From Methylococcus capsulatus str. Texas = ATCC 19069 (GTDB lineage Bacteria; Pseudomonadota; Gammaproteobacteria; Methylococcales; Methylococcaceae): a stretch of 64,000 nucleotides of DNA. The position numbers were made by a program, and so were the translations under genes. The stretch lies in contig NZ_KE384224.1 in the NCBI RefSeq assembly GCF_000424685.1, forward strand, positions 310,001-374,000, given 5' to 3'. Positions within the stretch are counted from its first letter, which is position 1, and each line of letters starts with the position of its first letter. The notes under the pieces were generated by a model, which saw only the letters and a program-made list of their open reading frames with translations, did not search any database and was not told the DNA's origin. Below are positions 35,828-45,274 of the stretch, in pieces.

Positions 35828-36616
35828 ATGGACTACGATTTCTCGTTTTTTCTCGTCGCCGCCACGTTCGTCACCGGTGCGGTATGGGGCGGTTACGCGC
35901 TCTGGCTCAAACGGCACCCCCTGCCAGAAGGCACAGCGCACAAGGAGCCGATCCTGGTGGAATATGCCCGGTCGTTCTTTCCGATCGTGCTCGTCGTCAT
36001 GCTGCTGCGTTCGTTTCTGGTGGAGCCGTTCCGCATCCCCTCGGGTTCCATGATGCCAACGCTTCTGATCGGCGATTTCATCCTGGTCAACAAATTCACC
36101 TATGGCATCCGCCTGCCTGTGCTGAATACCAAGATCATCGAGATGAACGAGCCCCAGCGGGGCGACATCGTGGTGTTCCGGTTTCCGAAGGATCCGACCG
36201 TCGATTACATCAAGCGCGTGATCGGTCTGCCGGGCGACAGGATCGGTTATTACAACAAGCAGCTCTATGTGAACGGCAAGCCCATGCCCCAGACATCGCT
36301 GGGCATTTACCAAGGGGTGGGGCAGGGTGCCAGCATGAGCGGGGCCGAGCTGCTGTCAGAGGATCTGGAAGGCGTCGAGCACGACATTTTGATCCGCCAT
36401 GGCCAGCCGACGGTGCAGGGCGAGTTCACCGTACCCGAAGGCAGCTATTTCGTGATGGGCGACAACCGCGACAACAGCAACGACAGCCGCTATTGGGGGG
36501 TGGTGCCCGAAGCCAACCTGGTGGGCAAGGCCTTTTTCATCTGGATGAGCTGGGACTTCGAGAACGGCGGCATCGGCTTTTCGCGCCTCGGCACGGTACT
36601 GAATTCCGGACGGTGA
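35828..36616 (+). CDS. lepB: signal peptidase I
   Basis: 262 aa. Two N-terminal membrane segments, then the S26 catalytic domain: nucleophile Ser in FRIPSGSMMPTLLIGD, general-base Lys in VDYIKRVIGLPGDRI, and the box E motif VMGDNRDNSNDSRYWG. It removes Sec and Tat signal peptides on the periplasmic face. ATG at 35828, 14 bp after lepA. Confidence 0.96.
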   Translation: MDYDFSFFLVAATFVTGAVWGGYALWLKRHPLPEGTAHKEPILVEYARSFFPIVLVVMLLRSFLVEPFRIPSGSMMPTLLIGDFILVNKFTYGIRLPVLNTKIIEMNEPQRGDIVVFRFPKDPTVDYIKRVIGLPGDRIGYYNKQLYVNGKPMPQTSLGIYQGVGQGASMSGAELLSEDLEGVEHDILIRHGQPTVQGEFTVPEGSYFVMGDNRDNSNDSRYWGVVPEANLVGKAFFIWMSWDFENGGIGFSRLGTVLNSGR

Positions 36617-36619
36617 ACC

Positions 36620-36997
36620 ATGGTCGGCATGCCCCGTCATCAGCGTGGTCTGACTTTCATCGGCTTCGTCCTGCTGATGGCAGTGGCCGGTTTTTTCCTG
36701 CTGCTCCTGTTCCGCCTCGGACCGGTTTATCTCAATCATTACAAGGTCAACAGCTCACTGAAGTCGCTGAAATCGGACCCGCAGTTGCTGGAGAAGACCC
36801 GCGAAGACATTCTCAAGACGCTGGAGAAGCGTTGGGACATCAACATGGTAGATTCCGTGACGACGAAAGACGTGAGGATCAGCCGCAGCGAGGGCACCCT
36901 GCGCGTCCAGGTTGTCTACGACGTGGTGCGACCCATCGTGGGCAACGTCGCTGCGCTGATCCACTTCGATGACCAGATCGAGGTCGAACGCCGTTGA
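36620..36997 (+). CDS. DUF4845 family membrane protein
   Basis: 125 aa. After a short basic N-terminus there is one hydrophobic segment (LTFIGFVLLMAVAGFFLLLLF) resembling a type IV pilin-like N-terminus, then a soluble domain (KTREDILKTLEKRWDINMVDSV). DUF4845 genes commonly sit between lepB and rnc in gammaproteobacteria; the function is unknown. The stop overlaps the rnc TTG start (TTGA). Confidence 0.82.
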   Translation: MVGMPRHQRGLTFIGFVLLMAVAGFFLLLLFRLGPVYLNHYKVNSSLKSLKSDPQLLEKTREDILKTLEKRWDINMVDSVTTKDVRISRSEGTLRVQVVYDVVRPIVGNVAALIHFDDQIEVERR

Positions 36998-37686
36998 TCC
37001 GTAGCCACGAACACCTGGCGCGCAAACTCGGCATTCCGTTCCGCGATCCGGGCCTGCTCAGGAATGCTCTCACTCACCGCAGCGCCGAAGGCGTAAACAA
37101 CGAGCGCCTGGAGTTCCTGGGCGATTCGGTGCTGGGATTCGTGGTCGCCGAGTATCTCTATCAGCGTTTCCCTTCGGCCGACGAAGGGGTATTGAGCCGG
37201 CTCAGGGCGACACTGGTGAATGAGACCTCCCTGGCCAGGATCGCGCGGGAGCTGGAGCTGGGCGAATACCTCATCCTGGGGTCCGGCGAGCTCAAGAGCG
37301 GCGGCTACCGGCGTGACTCGATTCTGTCCGACGCCTTGGAGGCCATCCTCGGCGCCGTCCTGAGGGATCAGGGCATCGACGCCTGTCGGGCACTGATCCT
37401 GACGCTGTTCGAGCGCCCGCTGTCCGCATTGTCGCTGGACGACTGGAAAAAGGACCCGAAGACGCGTTTACAGGAACTGATGCAAGGACGCGGCCTGCCT
37501 CTCCCCGTTTATACCCTCATCGACCAGTCGGGGCTGCCACACGACCAGCATTTCCGTGTGCGTTGCGAGGTTCCGCTGGCTGTTGAACCTTGCGTGGGCG
37601 AGGGCAGTTCACGTAAGAAAGCCGAACAACAGGCAGCGGAAAACATGCTCAGCCGCCTTTCGGACCAATCGAGGTTCAGAGTTTGA
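36994..37686 (+). CDS. rnc: ribonuclease III
   Basis: 230 aa from a TTG start that overlaps the upstream stop. The catalytic signature ERLEFLGDSVLGFVVAEYLY and the second acidic site (LSDALEAILGAVLRDQG) are intact, followed by a C-terminal dsRNA-binding domain (DPKTRLQELMQGRGLPLPVY...). It processes rRNA precursors and double-stranded mRNA regions. The stop overlaps the era start. Confidence 0.96.
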   Translation: MIRSHEHLARKLGIPFRDPGLLRNALTHRSAEGVNNERLEFLGDSVLGFVVAEYLYQRFPSADEGVLSRLRATLVNETSLARIARELELGEYLILGSGELKSGGYRRDSILSDALEAILGAVLRDQGIDACRALILTLFERPLSALSLDDWKKDPKTRLQELMQGRGLPLPVYTLIDQSGLPHDQHFRVRCEVPLAVEPCVGEGSSRKKAEQQAAENMLSRLSDQSRFRV

Positions 37687-38564
37687 AATCAGGTTACGTG
37701 GCTCTGGTGGGCCGTCCCAATGTCGGCAAATCGACGCTGCTCAACCATCTGCTCGGGCAGAAGCTCAGCATCGTCTCTCGGCGGCCGCAGACCACCCGGC
37801 ACCGCATCCTGGGGATCAAGACCGACGGGCGCGGCCAGGTCATCTATGTCGATACCCCCGGCATCCACGGTGGCGCGCGGCGGGCGATGAACCGCTATCT
37901 CAATCGCACCGCGATTTCCTCTCTCCTCGGGGTCGACGTCATCCTCTGGCTGGTGGATCGGGCGGGCTGGTTGCCGGATGACGAACTGGTCATGGCCCGG
38001 ATCAAGGAGGCGAAGCTTCCTGTCATTCTCGTGATCAACAAAGTCGACCGCATCGAAGGCAAGGATACCCTGCTGCCTTTCCTCGCCGAAGCGAACGCCA
38101 CCGGACTGTTCTCCGAGATCGTGCCGATTTCGGCGCTCAAGGGCATCAACCTGGCGGTGCTGGAAGAACGGGTTCTGGCCCTCCTGCCCGAGGGTGAACC
38201 GATCTATCCGGAGGATCAGATTTCCGACCGGCCGGAGCGCTTCTTCGTGGCGGAGATCATCCGCGAGAAGCTGTTCAACCGTCTGACGCAGGAAGTACCG
38301 CATGCGCTCACGGTCCAGATCGAACAGTACAGGGAATCGCCGACCCTGGTCCGCATCCATGCCGTCATCTGGGTGGAGCGGGAAGGCCAGAAAGCCATCG
38401 TCATCGGCAAGGGAGGCGAGGTTCTGAAACGGGTGGGTGAGGCCTCGCGCAGAGAGCTGGAACGTATGCTCGAGCGGCGCGTCTATCTGGAGCTCTGGAC
38501 CAAGGTCAAGCACGGCTGGTCGGACAACGAGCGGGCGCTGCAGGGTCTGGGCTATGCCGAATGA
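37683..38564 (+). CDS. era: GTPase Era
   Basis: 293 aa with a TTG start overlapping rnc (TTGA). G1 ALVGRPNVGKSTLLN, G2 TTRHRILG, G3 YVDTPGIHGG, G4 VINKVDRIEG, and a C-terminal KH domain (IHAVIWVEREGQKAIVIGKGG). It matures the 30S subunit by binding 16S rRNA near its 3' end. The rnc-era-recO order is the standard one. Confidence 0.97.
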   Translation: MKSGYVALVGRPNVGKSTLLNHLLGQKLSIVSRRPQTTRHRILGIKTDGRGQVIYVDTPGIHGGARRAMNRYLNRTAISSLLGVDVILWLVDRAGWLPDDELVMARIKEAKLPVILVINKVDRIEGKDTLLPFLAEANATGLFSEIVPISALKGINLAVLEERVLALLPEGEPIYPEDQISDRPERFFVAEIIREKLFNRLTQEVPHALTVQIEQYRESPTLVRIHAVIWVEREGQKAIVIGKGGEVLKRVGEASRRELERMLERRVYLELWTKVKHGWSDNERALQGLGYAE

Positions 38565-38579
38565 ACCTGGCCGGAGCCC

Positions 38580-39308
38580 ATGCCGCCTGAAGCGCCGCGC
38601 CGTGGCGATCCGAGCCGGGTCCTGCTCGACCACGCCTACCTGCTGCATCGGCGCGACTACCGCGAAACCAGCCTCCTCCTCGAATTGTTCACGCTCAGGC
38701 ATGGCCGCATCGGCGTGATCGCCAAAGGCGCGCGTCGCGGCCGGCAGGGATTCGCCGCGGTGTTGCAGCCGTTCGTTCCCCTGTTGGTGTCCTGGTCCGG
38801 CCGCGGCGAGCTTGCTAACCTGAACCATGCCGAGGCCGCTGGCATCGGCGTTCGGCTGCAGCATACCGCCCTGTTCTGTGGTTTCTACCTGAACGAGCTT
38901 CTGATGAGGCTGTTGCCTCCGCACGATCCCTGTCCGGAACTCTTTGGCACTTACCGAGGCGGGCTAGAAACACTCGCGGCGGGCGAAGACCTGGAAACCG
39001 CGTTGCGCAGTTTCGAACTGTCTCTGCTGGAAGCCATCGGCTATGGTCTGCAGCTGCGGGTCGAAGCCGAGAGCGGAGAGGCCATCCGGCCCGAGCGTCT
39101 TTACAGCTATCGCATCGACGCCGGTCCCGTTCCCGCCGGCGACGAGGCCGATGCGGTGCACGGAATGACCCTGCTGGCGCTGCACGACCGCCGTTTCGAC
39201 ACGTCGCAAACCCGCACCGAGGCCAAACGCCTGATGCGGCGGATCATCGCCCACCATCTGAACGGCCGCGCTCTCAAGAGCCGCGAACTGTTCCGCAGCT
39301 CGTCCTGA
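38580..39308 (+). CDS. recO: DNA repair protein RecO
   Basis: 242 aa. The N-terminal OB fold (LDHAYLLHRRDYRETSLLLELFT; GRIGVIAKGARR) and a helical C-terminus ending with the LMRRIIAHHLNGRALKSRELFRS block are typical of RecO. It loads RecA onto SSB-coated DNA with RecR. ATG at 38580, 15 bp after era. In Pseudomonas pdxJ follows recO; here it is absent and an unrelated gene follows. Confidence 0.94.
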   Translation: MPPEAPRRGDPSRVLLDHAYLLHRRDYRETSLLLELFTLRHGRIGVIAKGARRGRQGFAAVLQPFVPLLVSWSGRGELANLNHAEAAGIGVRLQHTALFCGFYLNELLMRLLPPHDPCPELFGTYRGGLETLAAGEDLETALRSFELSLLEAIGYGLQLRVEAESGEAIRPERLYSYRIDAGPVPAGDEADAVHGMTLLALHDRRFDTSQTRTEAKRLMRRIIAHHLNGRALKSRELFRSSS

Positions 39309-39364
39309 TTTCGTGGGCTGAAAATGCCCAGCCCGGCCAATCTTTCCCCTACCCGACCGAGGCA

Positions 39365-39393
39365 TTGACAGCGACCGGCAAAAGTAATAAGAG
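39365..39393 (+). promoter_or_regulatory. candidate promoter for the 178-aa membrane protein gene
   Basis: A perfect TTGACA (39365-39370) is followed after 17 nt by TAAGAG (39388-39393), a weak -10. The -35 match and correct spacing make it the best candidate in the 148-bp gap after recO. Confidence 0.35.
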
Positions 39394-39456
39394 TTCCCTC
39401 GACCCCGGCGGATGGTGCCGGGACATCAGTACCGTAACATGGTAAGGAGGTGCGTC

Positions 39457-39993
39457 ATGAAACGACTGTATTACCTGGCGGACAATCTCGACAGCGTGGA
39501 GCGGATATCCGACGCTTTGCACAAAGAAGGCATCAGCGACTGGAATTTCCATGTCATCAGCAAGGATCAGGCGGGTCTTTATCGCCGCCACATCCATTCG
39601 GCGAATTTCATTCAGAAATCCGATGCGGTGCGCTATGCAGAGCGTGGCGCCATGGTAGGGTTCATCTTTTCCGTCCTCGGCAGTGTCTGGGTGGCCACCG
39701 AACAGCCATTCGGTCCGGACATGGGCGGCATGGTCTATCTTGCCATTTTCGGTTTCGTCACCCTCTTCGGCGTGTGGGTGGGCGGACTGATGGGGATGGC
39801 CACCGAGAACCAGAAGATCTCCGCTTATCACGACCAGATCGAGGCGGGGAAGCATCTCATCCTCATCGATACCCGGCCACAGGAGGAGGACAGGGTTCGC
39901 GAGCTCATGGCACGTACCTATCCGGAGGCACACTTGCTGCGGGTGGGCTCGACGCTGATCAATCCTTTCAAATTTGCGCATCCCGCCGTCTGA
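39457..39993 (+). CDS. two-TM membrane protein of unknown function
   Basis: 178 aa, ATG preceded by a strong AAGGAGGTG site. The N-terminal 65 residues form a soluble alpha/beta-like region ([26 protein letters not shown]), two central transmembrane helices follow ([17 protein letters not shown] and [24 protein letters not shown]), then a soluble C-terminus ([18 protein letters not shown]). It resembles a widespread proteobacterial family of about 180-aa proteins with no secure function. It has its own promoter candidate and terminator, so it is likely a single-gene unit. Confidence 0.8.
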   Translation: MKRLYYLADNLDSVERISDALHKEGISDWNFHVISKDQAGLYRRHIHSANFIQKSDAVRYAERGAMVGFIFSVLGSVWVATEQPFGPDMGGMVYLAIFGFVTLFGVWVGGLMGMATENQKISAYHDQIEAGKHLILIDTRPQEEDRVRELMARTYPEAHLLRVGSTLINPFKFAHPAV

Positions 39994-40004
39994 GCCTTCG
40001 GTCA

Positions 40005-40020
40005 CAGCCGGTTCCGGCTG
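40005..40020 (+). terminator. intrinsic terminator-like hairpin
   Basis: CAGCCG, a GTTC loop and CGGCTG, then CTTTGTT, 12 nt after the stop of the 178-aa protein. The stem is short (6-7 bp) and the T-run is interrupted. Confidence 0.5.
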
Positions 40021-40025
40021 CTTTG

Positions 40026-40054
40026 TTAATCGGGGCGGGCGACTCTGCTAGAAT
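40026..40054 (+). promoter_or_regulatory. candidate miaB promoter
   Basis: TTAATC (40026-40031), 17 nt and TAGAAT (40049-40054); 3/6 and 5/6 matches. It sits directly after the terminator-like hairpin and 46 nt before miaB. Confidence 0.4.
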
Positions 40055-40100
40055 AACCCCATCCGCTGATGCTGATCCCCAACGCTCCCCGCCCCGACTG

Positions 40101-41477
40101 ATGCCGCAAAAGCTCTACATCGAGACCTTCGGCTGCCAGATGAACGAATACGATTCCGCCAAGATGCGGGATCTGCTCGAGGTCTCCGACAGTTTCGAAC
40201 TCGCCCGCTCGCCCGAAGAGGCGGACGTCCTGCTACTCAATACCTGCTCGATCCGGGACAAGGCGCAGGAGAAAGTCTTTTCGCAGCTCGGGCGCTGGCG
40301 TCCGATCAAACTCAGGCGTCCGGAGGTCGTCATCGGCGTCGGCGGCTGTGTGGCAAGCCAGGAAGGCGAGGCTCTGCAGAAACGGGCACCCTATGTCGAC
40401 ATCGTGTTCGGTCCCCAGACCCTGCACCGGTTGCCCTCCATGCTCGAGCAAGTCAGGCGCGAACGGCGGCCGGTGGTGGACGTATCATTCCCCGCGATCG
40501 AGAAATTCGACGCGTTGCCGGAGCCCCGCGCGGAGGGGCCGAAGGCTTTCGTTTCGGTGATGGAAGGCTGCGGCAAGTACTGCACCTTCTGTGTCGTACC
40601 CTACACCCGCGGTGAGGAAATCAGCCGTCCGGTCGACGATGTGATCGCGGAGATCGTGGCGCTGGCGGAGCAGGGCGTCCGCGAGGTCAATCTGCTGGGC
40701 CAGAACGTGAACGCCTACCGGGGCGTGCTGGCCGATGGCGGTATGGCCGATCTGGCTTTGTTGATGCATTACGTGGCGGCGGTGGACGGCATCGATCGCA
40801 TCCGTTTCACCACCTCGCATCCGGTGGAGTTTTCCGATGCCCTGATCGAGGCGTTTCGCGACATCCCGCAATTGGTCAGTCATTTGCATCTGCCGGTCCA
40901 AAGTGGCAGCGACCGGATTCTCAGGCTGATGAAACGGGGGCATACCCGTGCCGAATACATGGCCAAGGTCGCCAAGCTGCGCGAGATCCGCCCCGATCTG
41001 AGCCTGTCGTCGGATTTCATCGTAGGGTTTCCGGGAGAGACCGACGAGGACTTCGAGGACACGATGGCATTGATCGAGCAGCTCGGGTTCGACCAGTCCT
41101 TCAGCTTCATCTTCAGCGCCCGCCCGGGGACCCCGGCGGCAGCGATGGCCGATGACGTGCCGCCGGAGACCAAGCGCGCCCGGCTGGCCCGATTGCAGGC
41201 GAAAATTGCCGACAATGCCGCGAAAATCGGGGCGAGCATGGTGGGAAGCGTACAATCGGTCCTGGTCGAAGGTACTTCACGCAAGAATTTCAATGAGCTT
41301 AGCGGCCGCACCGAAAACAACCGGGTTGTGAATTTCGCCGGCCACCCCAGACTCATCGGCCAGTTCGTCGATGTCGTCATCACCGAATCCCTCCCCAATT
41401 CTCTGCGAGGCCGGCTTATCGGCGTGGCCCATGAGTCAGATTTCATCTCCCCAGACTCTACCGCTCAAATTGCCTAA
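40101..41477 (+). CDS. miaB: tRNA-2-methylthio-N6-isopentenyladenosine-37 synthase
   Basis: 458 aa radical-SAM methylthiotransferase. The N-terminal UPF0004 domain has its three cluster Cys ([30 protein letters not shown]), the radical-SAM CxxxCxxC is [16 protein letters not shown], and a TRAM domain ends the protein. It adds the ms2 group to i6A37 in tRNAs reading UNN codons. The ATG at 40101 starts the family N-terminus. Its 3' end overlaps the phoH-like gene by about 47 nt. Confidence 0.96.
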   Translation: MPQKLYIETFGCQMNEYDSAKMRDLLEVSDSFELARSPEEADVLLLNTCSIRDKAQEKVFSQLGRWRPIKLRRPEVVIGVGGCVASQEGEALQKRAPYVDIVFGPQTLHRLPSMLEQVRRERRPVVDVSFPAIEKFDALPEPRAEGPKAFVSVMEGCGKYCTFCVVPYTRGEEISRPVDDVIAEIVALAEQGVREVNLLGQNVNAYRGVLADGGMADLALLMHYVAAVDGIDRIRFTTSHPVEFSDALIEAFRDIPQLVSHLHLPVQSGSDRILRLMKRGHTRAEYMAKVAKLREIRPDLSLSSDFIVGFPGETDEDFEDTMALIEQLGFDQSFSFIFSARPGTPAAAMADDVPPETKRARLARLQAKIADNAAKIGASMVGSVQSVLVEGTSRKNFNELSGRTENNRVVNFAGHPRLIGQFVDVVITESLPNSLRGRLIGVAHESDFISPDSTAQIA

Positions 41478-42456
41478 TCATCCGAGTTCGATACAGCTGC
41501 TTCTGGAACCGCCGGACAACGCCAGGCTCGCTAACCTCTGCGGCCAGTTCGACGAACACCTGCGCCAGATTGAACGGAGGCTCGGCGTTGAAATCCAGAA
41601 TCGCGGCAACCAGTTTCAGATCATCGGCGCGGGCAAGGCGGTGCGGGCCGCCTATGAGGTGATCCGTAGCCTGTTCGATGCGGCCCAGCACGAAATCGTC
41701 ACGCCGGAGCGGGTGCATCTGTCGCTGCAGACCGCGAACCTCGACGCTCTGGTCGGCGAGACCGGTGTGCCGGAAGAGGAGGTGCTGATCCGCACCAAGC
41801 GTTTGGTGATCCGGGCACGTGGGACCAATCAGCGGAAATACCTGCAGAACATCGAGCAACACGACATCAATTTCGGCATCGGTCCAGCGGGCACAGGCAA
41901 GACCTATCTGGCAGTGGCCTGCGCGGTTGCCGCGCTGGAGCGGGAACAGGTCCGGCGTCTGGTGCTGGCCCGGCCGGCGGTCGAAGCGGGCGAGAAGCTG
42001 GGCTTTCTACCGGGCGACATGGCGCAGAAGATCGACCCCTATCTGCGCCCGCTTTACGATGCTCTGTATGAGATGCTGGGCTTCGAGCGCGTCGCCAAGC
42101 TGATCGAGCGCAACGTGATCGAGGTGGCACCCCTGGCTTTCATGCGCGGTCGTACTTTGAACGATTCCTTCATCATCCTCGATGAGGCCCAGAACACCAC
42201 GATCGAGCAGATCAAGATGTTCCTGACCCGCGTCGGCTTCGGCTCCCGGGCCGTCATCACCGGTGACATCACCCAGACCGATCTGCCGCGCAACAAAGAA
42301 TCCGGGCTGCGCCACGTGCTACAAGTGCTGCGTGACGTGGAGGGCATCAGCTTTACCTTCTTCAGTACCCGCGACGTGGTGCGGCATCCCCTGGTGCAGC
42401 GCATCGTCGCTGCCTATGAAGCGCATGAAAAAGCGCGACAGGAGACCAGCGAGTGA
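41431..42456 (+). CDS. ybeZ: PhoH-like ATPase (YbeZ)
   Basis: 341 aa. N-terminal KH-like region, then the PhoH ATPase with Walker [30 protein letters not shown] and Walker [12 protein letters not shown]. YbeZ works with YbeY in RNA metabolism. ATG at 41431 lies within miaB in a different frame, implying coupling. Followed by ybeY with a 4-nt overlap. Confidence 0.93.
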   Translation: MSQISSPQTLPLKLPNHPSSIQLLLEPPDNARLANLCGQFDEHLRQIERRLGVEIQNRGNQFQIIGAGKAVRAAYEVIRSLFDAAQHEIVTPERVHLSLQTANLDALVGETGVPEEEVLIRTKRLVIRARGTNQRKYLQNIEQHDINFGIGPAGTGKTYLAVACAVAALEREQVRRLVLARPAVEAGEKLGFLPGDMAQKIDPYLRPLYDALYEMLGFERVAKLIERNVIEVAPLAFMRGRTLNDSFIILDEAQNTTIEQIKMFLTRVGFGSRAVITGDITQTDLPRNKESGLRHVLQVLRDVEGISFTFFSTRDVVRHPLVQRIVAAYEAHEKARQETSE

Positions 42457-42905
42457 TCGATTTGACCCTGCAGCGGGCGAGCACCTCGGCGGTGCCGGAC
42501 TCGGCGGCGTTCCGGCTCTGGGCCGAGGCGGCACTGGAAAAGCCGCACGCCGAAGTCGTCATCCGCATCGTCGATAGGGAGGAAAGCGCTGCCCTGAATT
42601 CGACTTACCGGGGTAAGACCGGTCCGACCAACGTGCTCAGTTTTCCCTTTGTGGTGCCGGAGGGGGTTCCCAACGACCTTCTGGGTGATCTGGTGATCTG
42701 CGCACCGGTGGTCGAACGCGAAGCGGCGGAGCAGGGCAAGCCTGTTGAAGCCCATTGGGCCCACATGGTCGTGCATGGGATGTTGCATCTGCAGGGCTAC
42801 GACCACATCGAAGAGGCGGAAGCCGAAATCATGGAAAACCGCGAAATCGCGATCCTGCGAGGTTTGGGCATGGAAAATCCTTATCGGGAGATTCGGCCGG
42901 AATGA
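42453..42905 (+). CDS. ybeY: endoribonuclease YbeY
   Basis: 150 aa, GTG start overlapping the ybeZ stop (GTGA). The zinc-binding [11 protein letters not shown] motif is intact, together with NVLSFPF and LGDLVIC. YbeY is involved in 16S rRNA 3' maturation and ribosome quality control. The order miaB-ybeZ-ybeY-corC-lnt is conserved. Confidence 0.95.
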   Translation: MIDLTLQRASTSAVPDSAAFRLWAEAALEKPHAEVVIRIVDREESAALNSTYRGKTGPTNVLSFPFVVPEGVPNDLLGDLVICAPVVEREAAEQGKPVEAHWAHMVVHGMLHLQGYDHIEEAEAEIMENREIAILRGLGMENPYREIRPE

Positions 42906-43756
42906 GCGAGGGAAACTCGGGCGAACATCGAAGTTGGCTGGAGCGGCTCGTGCACTTCCTGTCCGGGGAACCGGCGAGCAGAGAAGAGTTGCTCGATGCG
43001 CTCCGGCATGCCCAAAAGCGTCAACTGATCGAAACCGAAGCTCTCAACATGATCGAGGGCGTACTGCAGGTGTCCGAGCTGCGCGTCCGGGACATCATGA
43101 TCCCCCGGGCACAGATGGCCGTGGTTCCCCAGGATGCCGAACTGGAACGGGTGTTCCCGCTGGTCGTCGAGTCCGGTCACTCCCGCTACCCGGTCATCGC
43201 CGATGACCGTGCCGAAGTGGTGGGAATCCTGCTGGTGAAGGACCTGCTCGCACAGAGCCTGCGGAACCGCCATATCAAAGTCTCCGCAATCATGCGCCCG
43301 GCCCTGTTCGTGCCGGAGAGCAAGCGCCTCAACGTGCTGCTGAAAGAATTCAAGACCTCCCGCAGCCACATGGCCATCGTCGTCGACGAATACGGTGCGG
43401 CCGCGGGATTGGTGACCATCGAGGACGTGCTGGAGCAGATCGTCGGGGAAATCGAGGACGAGCACGATTTGGGCGAGGAGGAATACATCTTCCGGAAAAA
43501 CGACCAGGAATACACCCTCAAAGCTATTACCCCCATCGAGGAATTCAACGAATATTTCGGCACCGATTTCGAGGACGACGAGTACGACACCGTCGGCGGG
43601 ATGATCGTGCACCGCCTAGGGCATGTGCCGGAGCGTGGAGAGCGGATCGAGATCGGCCCGTTTCGCTTCACGGTGATTCGCGCCGACAACCGGCGCGTAC
43701 ATCTCTTGAGGCTGCTGCGACTGTCTGTGGACTCACTCCGTCCGGCGGCCGGCTGA
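42902..43756 (+). CDS. corC: CorC/YbeX CBS-domain protein
   Basis: 284 aa. Two CBS domains ([14 protein letters not shown] and the second around [15 protein letters not shown] with [24 protein letters not shown]) and a C-terminal CorC_HlyC domain ([26 protein letters not shown]). It lacks membrane helices, like YbeX/CorC. Reported roles are in Mg/Co efflux and ribosome-related metabolism. ATG overlaps the ybeY stop (ATGA). Confidence 0.93.
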   Translation: MSEGNSGEHRSWLERLVHFLSGEPASREELLDALRHAQKRQLIETEALNMIEGVLQVSELRVRDIMIPRAQMAVVPQDAELERVFPLVVESGHSRYPVIADDRAEVVGILLVKDLLAQSLRNRHIKVSAIMRPALFVPESKRLNVLLKEFKTSRSHMAIVVDEYGAAAGLVTIEDVLEQIVGEIEDEHDLGEEEYIFRKNDQEYTLKAITPIEEFNEYFGTDFEDDEYDTVGGMIVHRLGHVPERGERIEIGPFRFTVIRADNRRVHLLRLLRLSVDSLRPAAG

Positions 43757-43759
43757 CAA

Positions 43760-45274
43760 ATGAAAGCCATGCTGCTCGCATTGACTGGCGGGATTCTGCT
43801 ACCGTTCGCCTTCGCGCCGTTCGGCTACGCGCTGGTGGCGCCGCTGTCGCTGGCCCTCTTGTTCCGGGTCTGGCTGAACGCTTCTCCCTCCAAAGCCGCT
43901 CTTTACGGTTATTTGTTCGGGCTGGGCCAGTTCGGAATCGGTGTGTCCTGGGTCTTCGTGAGCATGTACGAATACGGGGGCAGCGACGTGTTTTCGGCCG
44001 CCGGCCTGACCGCGCTGTTCGTGGCTTATCTGGCTTTGTTTCCTGCGCTGGCTGGCTGGCTCGGCGTCAAGGCCGGTGGCGGTTCGATACTCGTTCGGAC
44101 GTTGCTGGTCTTCCCGGCCGCCTGGGTCGTCACCGAATGGCTCCGTGGTTGGCTGTTCAGCGGTTTCCCGTGGCTGCAGATCGGCTACAGCCAGACCGAC
44201 ACCGGCCTGCGCGGCATTGCGCCGGTGTTTGGCGTGTTCGGCGTGGGCTGGCTGCTAGCAGTCCTGGCCGGCCTCCTATTGAGCGCATGGCTGCTGGATC
44301 GGCGGGGACGCCGTTTCGCGCTGCTCGGAGCCGCGGTCGTACTCGTCGGCAGCACCCAGTTCGCCAAGGTGCAGTGGACGCATCCTGCCGGTGATCCGAT
44401 CCAGGTGACGCTCTTGCAGGGCAATGTGTCACAGGATCAGAAATGGCGACCGGAAGCGAAAACTACCACCGTCCAGATGTACGTCGACATGACCCGCCAG
44501 CACTGGGATTCCCGGCTGATCATTTGGCCTGAAACGGCGGTGCCGGCGTTCTATCAGCAAGTGGCCGAGAGCTTCCTGGCGCCGCTGGAAGCCGAGGCTC
44601 GCCAGCACGGTGTCGATGTTCTGGTCGGCGTGCCTTACTACGAAGCCCAGGGCAACCGGTACTACAATGCGTTGGTAACGCTCGGCGCCAAGCCGGGCCG
44701 CTATTTCAAGCGCCATCTGGTACCATTCGGCGAGTTCCTGCCCTTGCGGCCCGTGCTGGCCTTCGTGCTGGACATCCTGCAGATACCGCTGGCGGACTTC
44801 ACCGCCGGAGCACATCGTCAGACGCTGCTTCAGGCGGCGGGGTATCCACTGATCGCCTCGATCTGTTACGAGGATATTTTCGGTCAGGAATCGCTGACCG
44901 GGCTGCCGGAAGGTGCCTACCTCGTCAATGTCACCAACGACGCGTGGTTCGGGGATTCGTTCGCCCCTCACCAGCACTGGCAAAAGGCGAGGATGCGGGC
45001 TCTGGAGACGGGGCGCTACATGCTGCGCGCCACCAACACCGGCGTCACCGGCATCATCGACGCTGGCGGCAGACCGGTCGCAGTCGCGCCCATGTTCGAA
45101 CGGGAGGCGCTGACCGGCATGATGCAACCCATGGCGGGCGCCACACCCTATGCCTTGTGGGGTGACTGGCCCGCGGTCGGGCTGTGCGCGGGGATCGTCG
45201 GCATCTGTTTCGCAAGACGCCGACGCAACGTCTCTTCCCACCAGGGCAGACAGGCGGAGCCGGGAGGAAACTAA
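43760..45274 (+). CDS. lnt: apolipoprotein N-acyltransferase
   Basis: 504 aa. About six to eight transmembrane segments followed by a periplasmic nitrilase-fold domain: catalytic Glu in LIIWPETAVPAFY, Lys in YFKRHLVPFGEFLP and Cys in IASICYEDIFG. It adds the third acyl chain to lipoproteins, for instance the LptE encoded nearby. Its TAA stop overlaps the TAG stop of the converging parA gene. Confidence 0.95.
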   Translation: MKAMLLALTGGILLPFAFAPFGYALVAPLSLALLFRVWLNASPSKAALYGYLFGLGQFGIGVSWVFVSMYEYGGSDVFSAAGLTALFVAYLALFPALAGWLGVKAGGGSILVRTLLVFPAAWVVTEWLRGWLFSGFPWLQIGYSQTDTGLRGIAPVFGVFGVGWLLAVLAGLLLSAWLLDRRGRRFALLGAAVVLVGSTQFAKVQWTHPAGDPIQVTLLQGNVSQDQKWRPEAKTTTVQMYVDMTRQHWDSRLIIWPETAVPAFYQQVAESFLAPLEAEARQHGVDVLVGVPYYEAQGNRYYNALVTLGAKPGRYFKRHLVPFGEFLPLRPVLAFVLDILQIPLADFTAGAHRQTLLQAAGYPLIASICYEDIFGQESLTGLPEGAYLVNVTNDAWFGDSFAPHQHWQKARMRALETGRYMLRATNTGVTGIIDAGGRPVAVAPMFEREALTGMMQPMAGATPYALWGDWPAVGLCAGIVGICFARRRRNVSSHQGRQAEPGGN

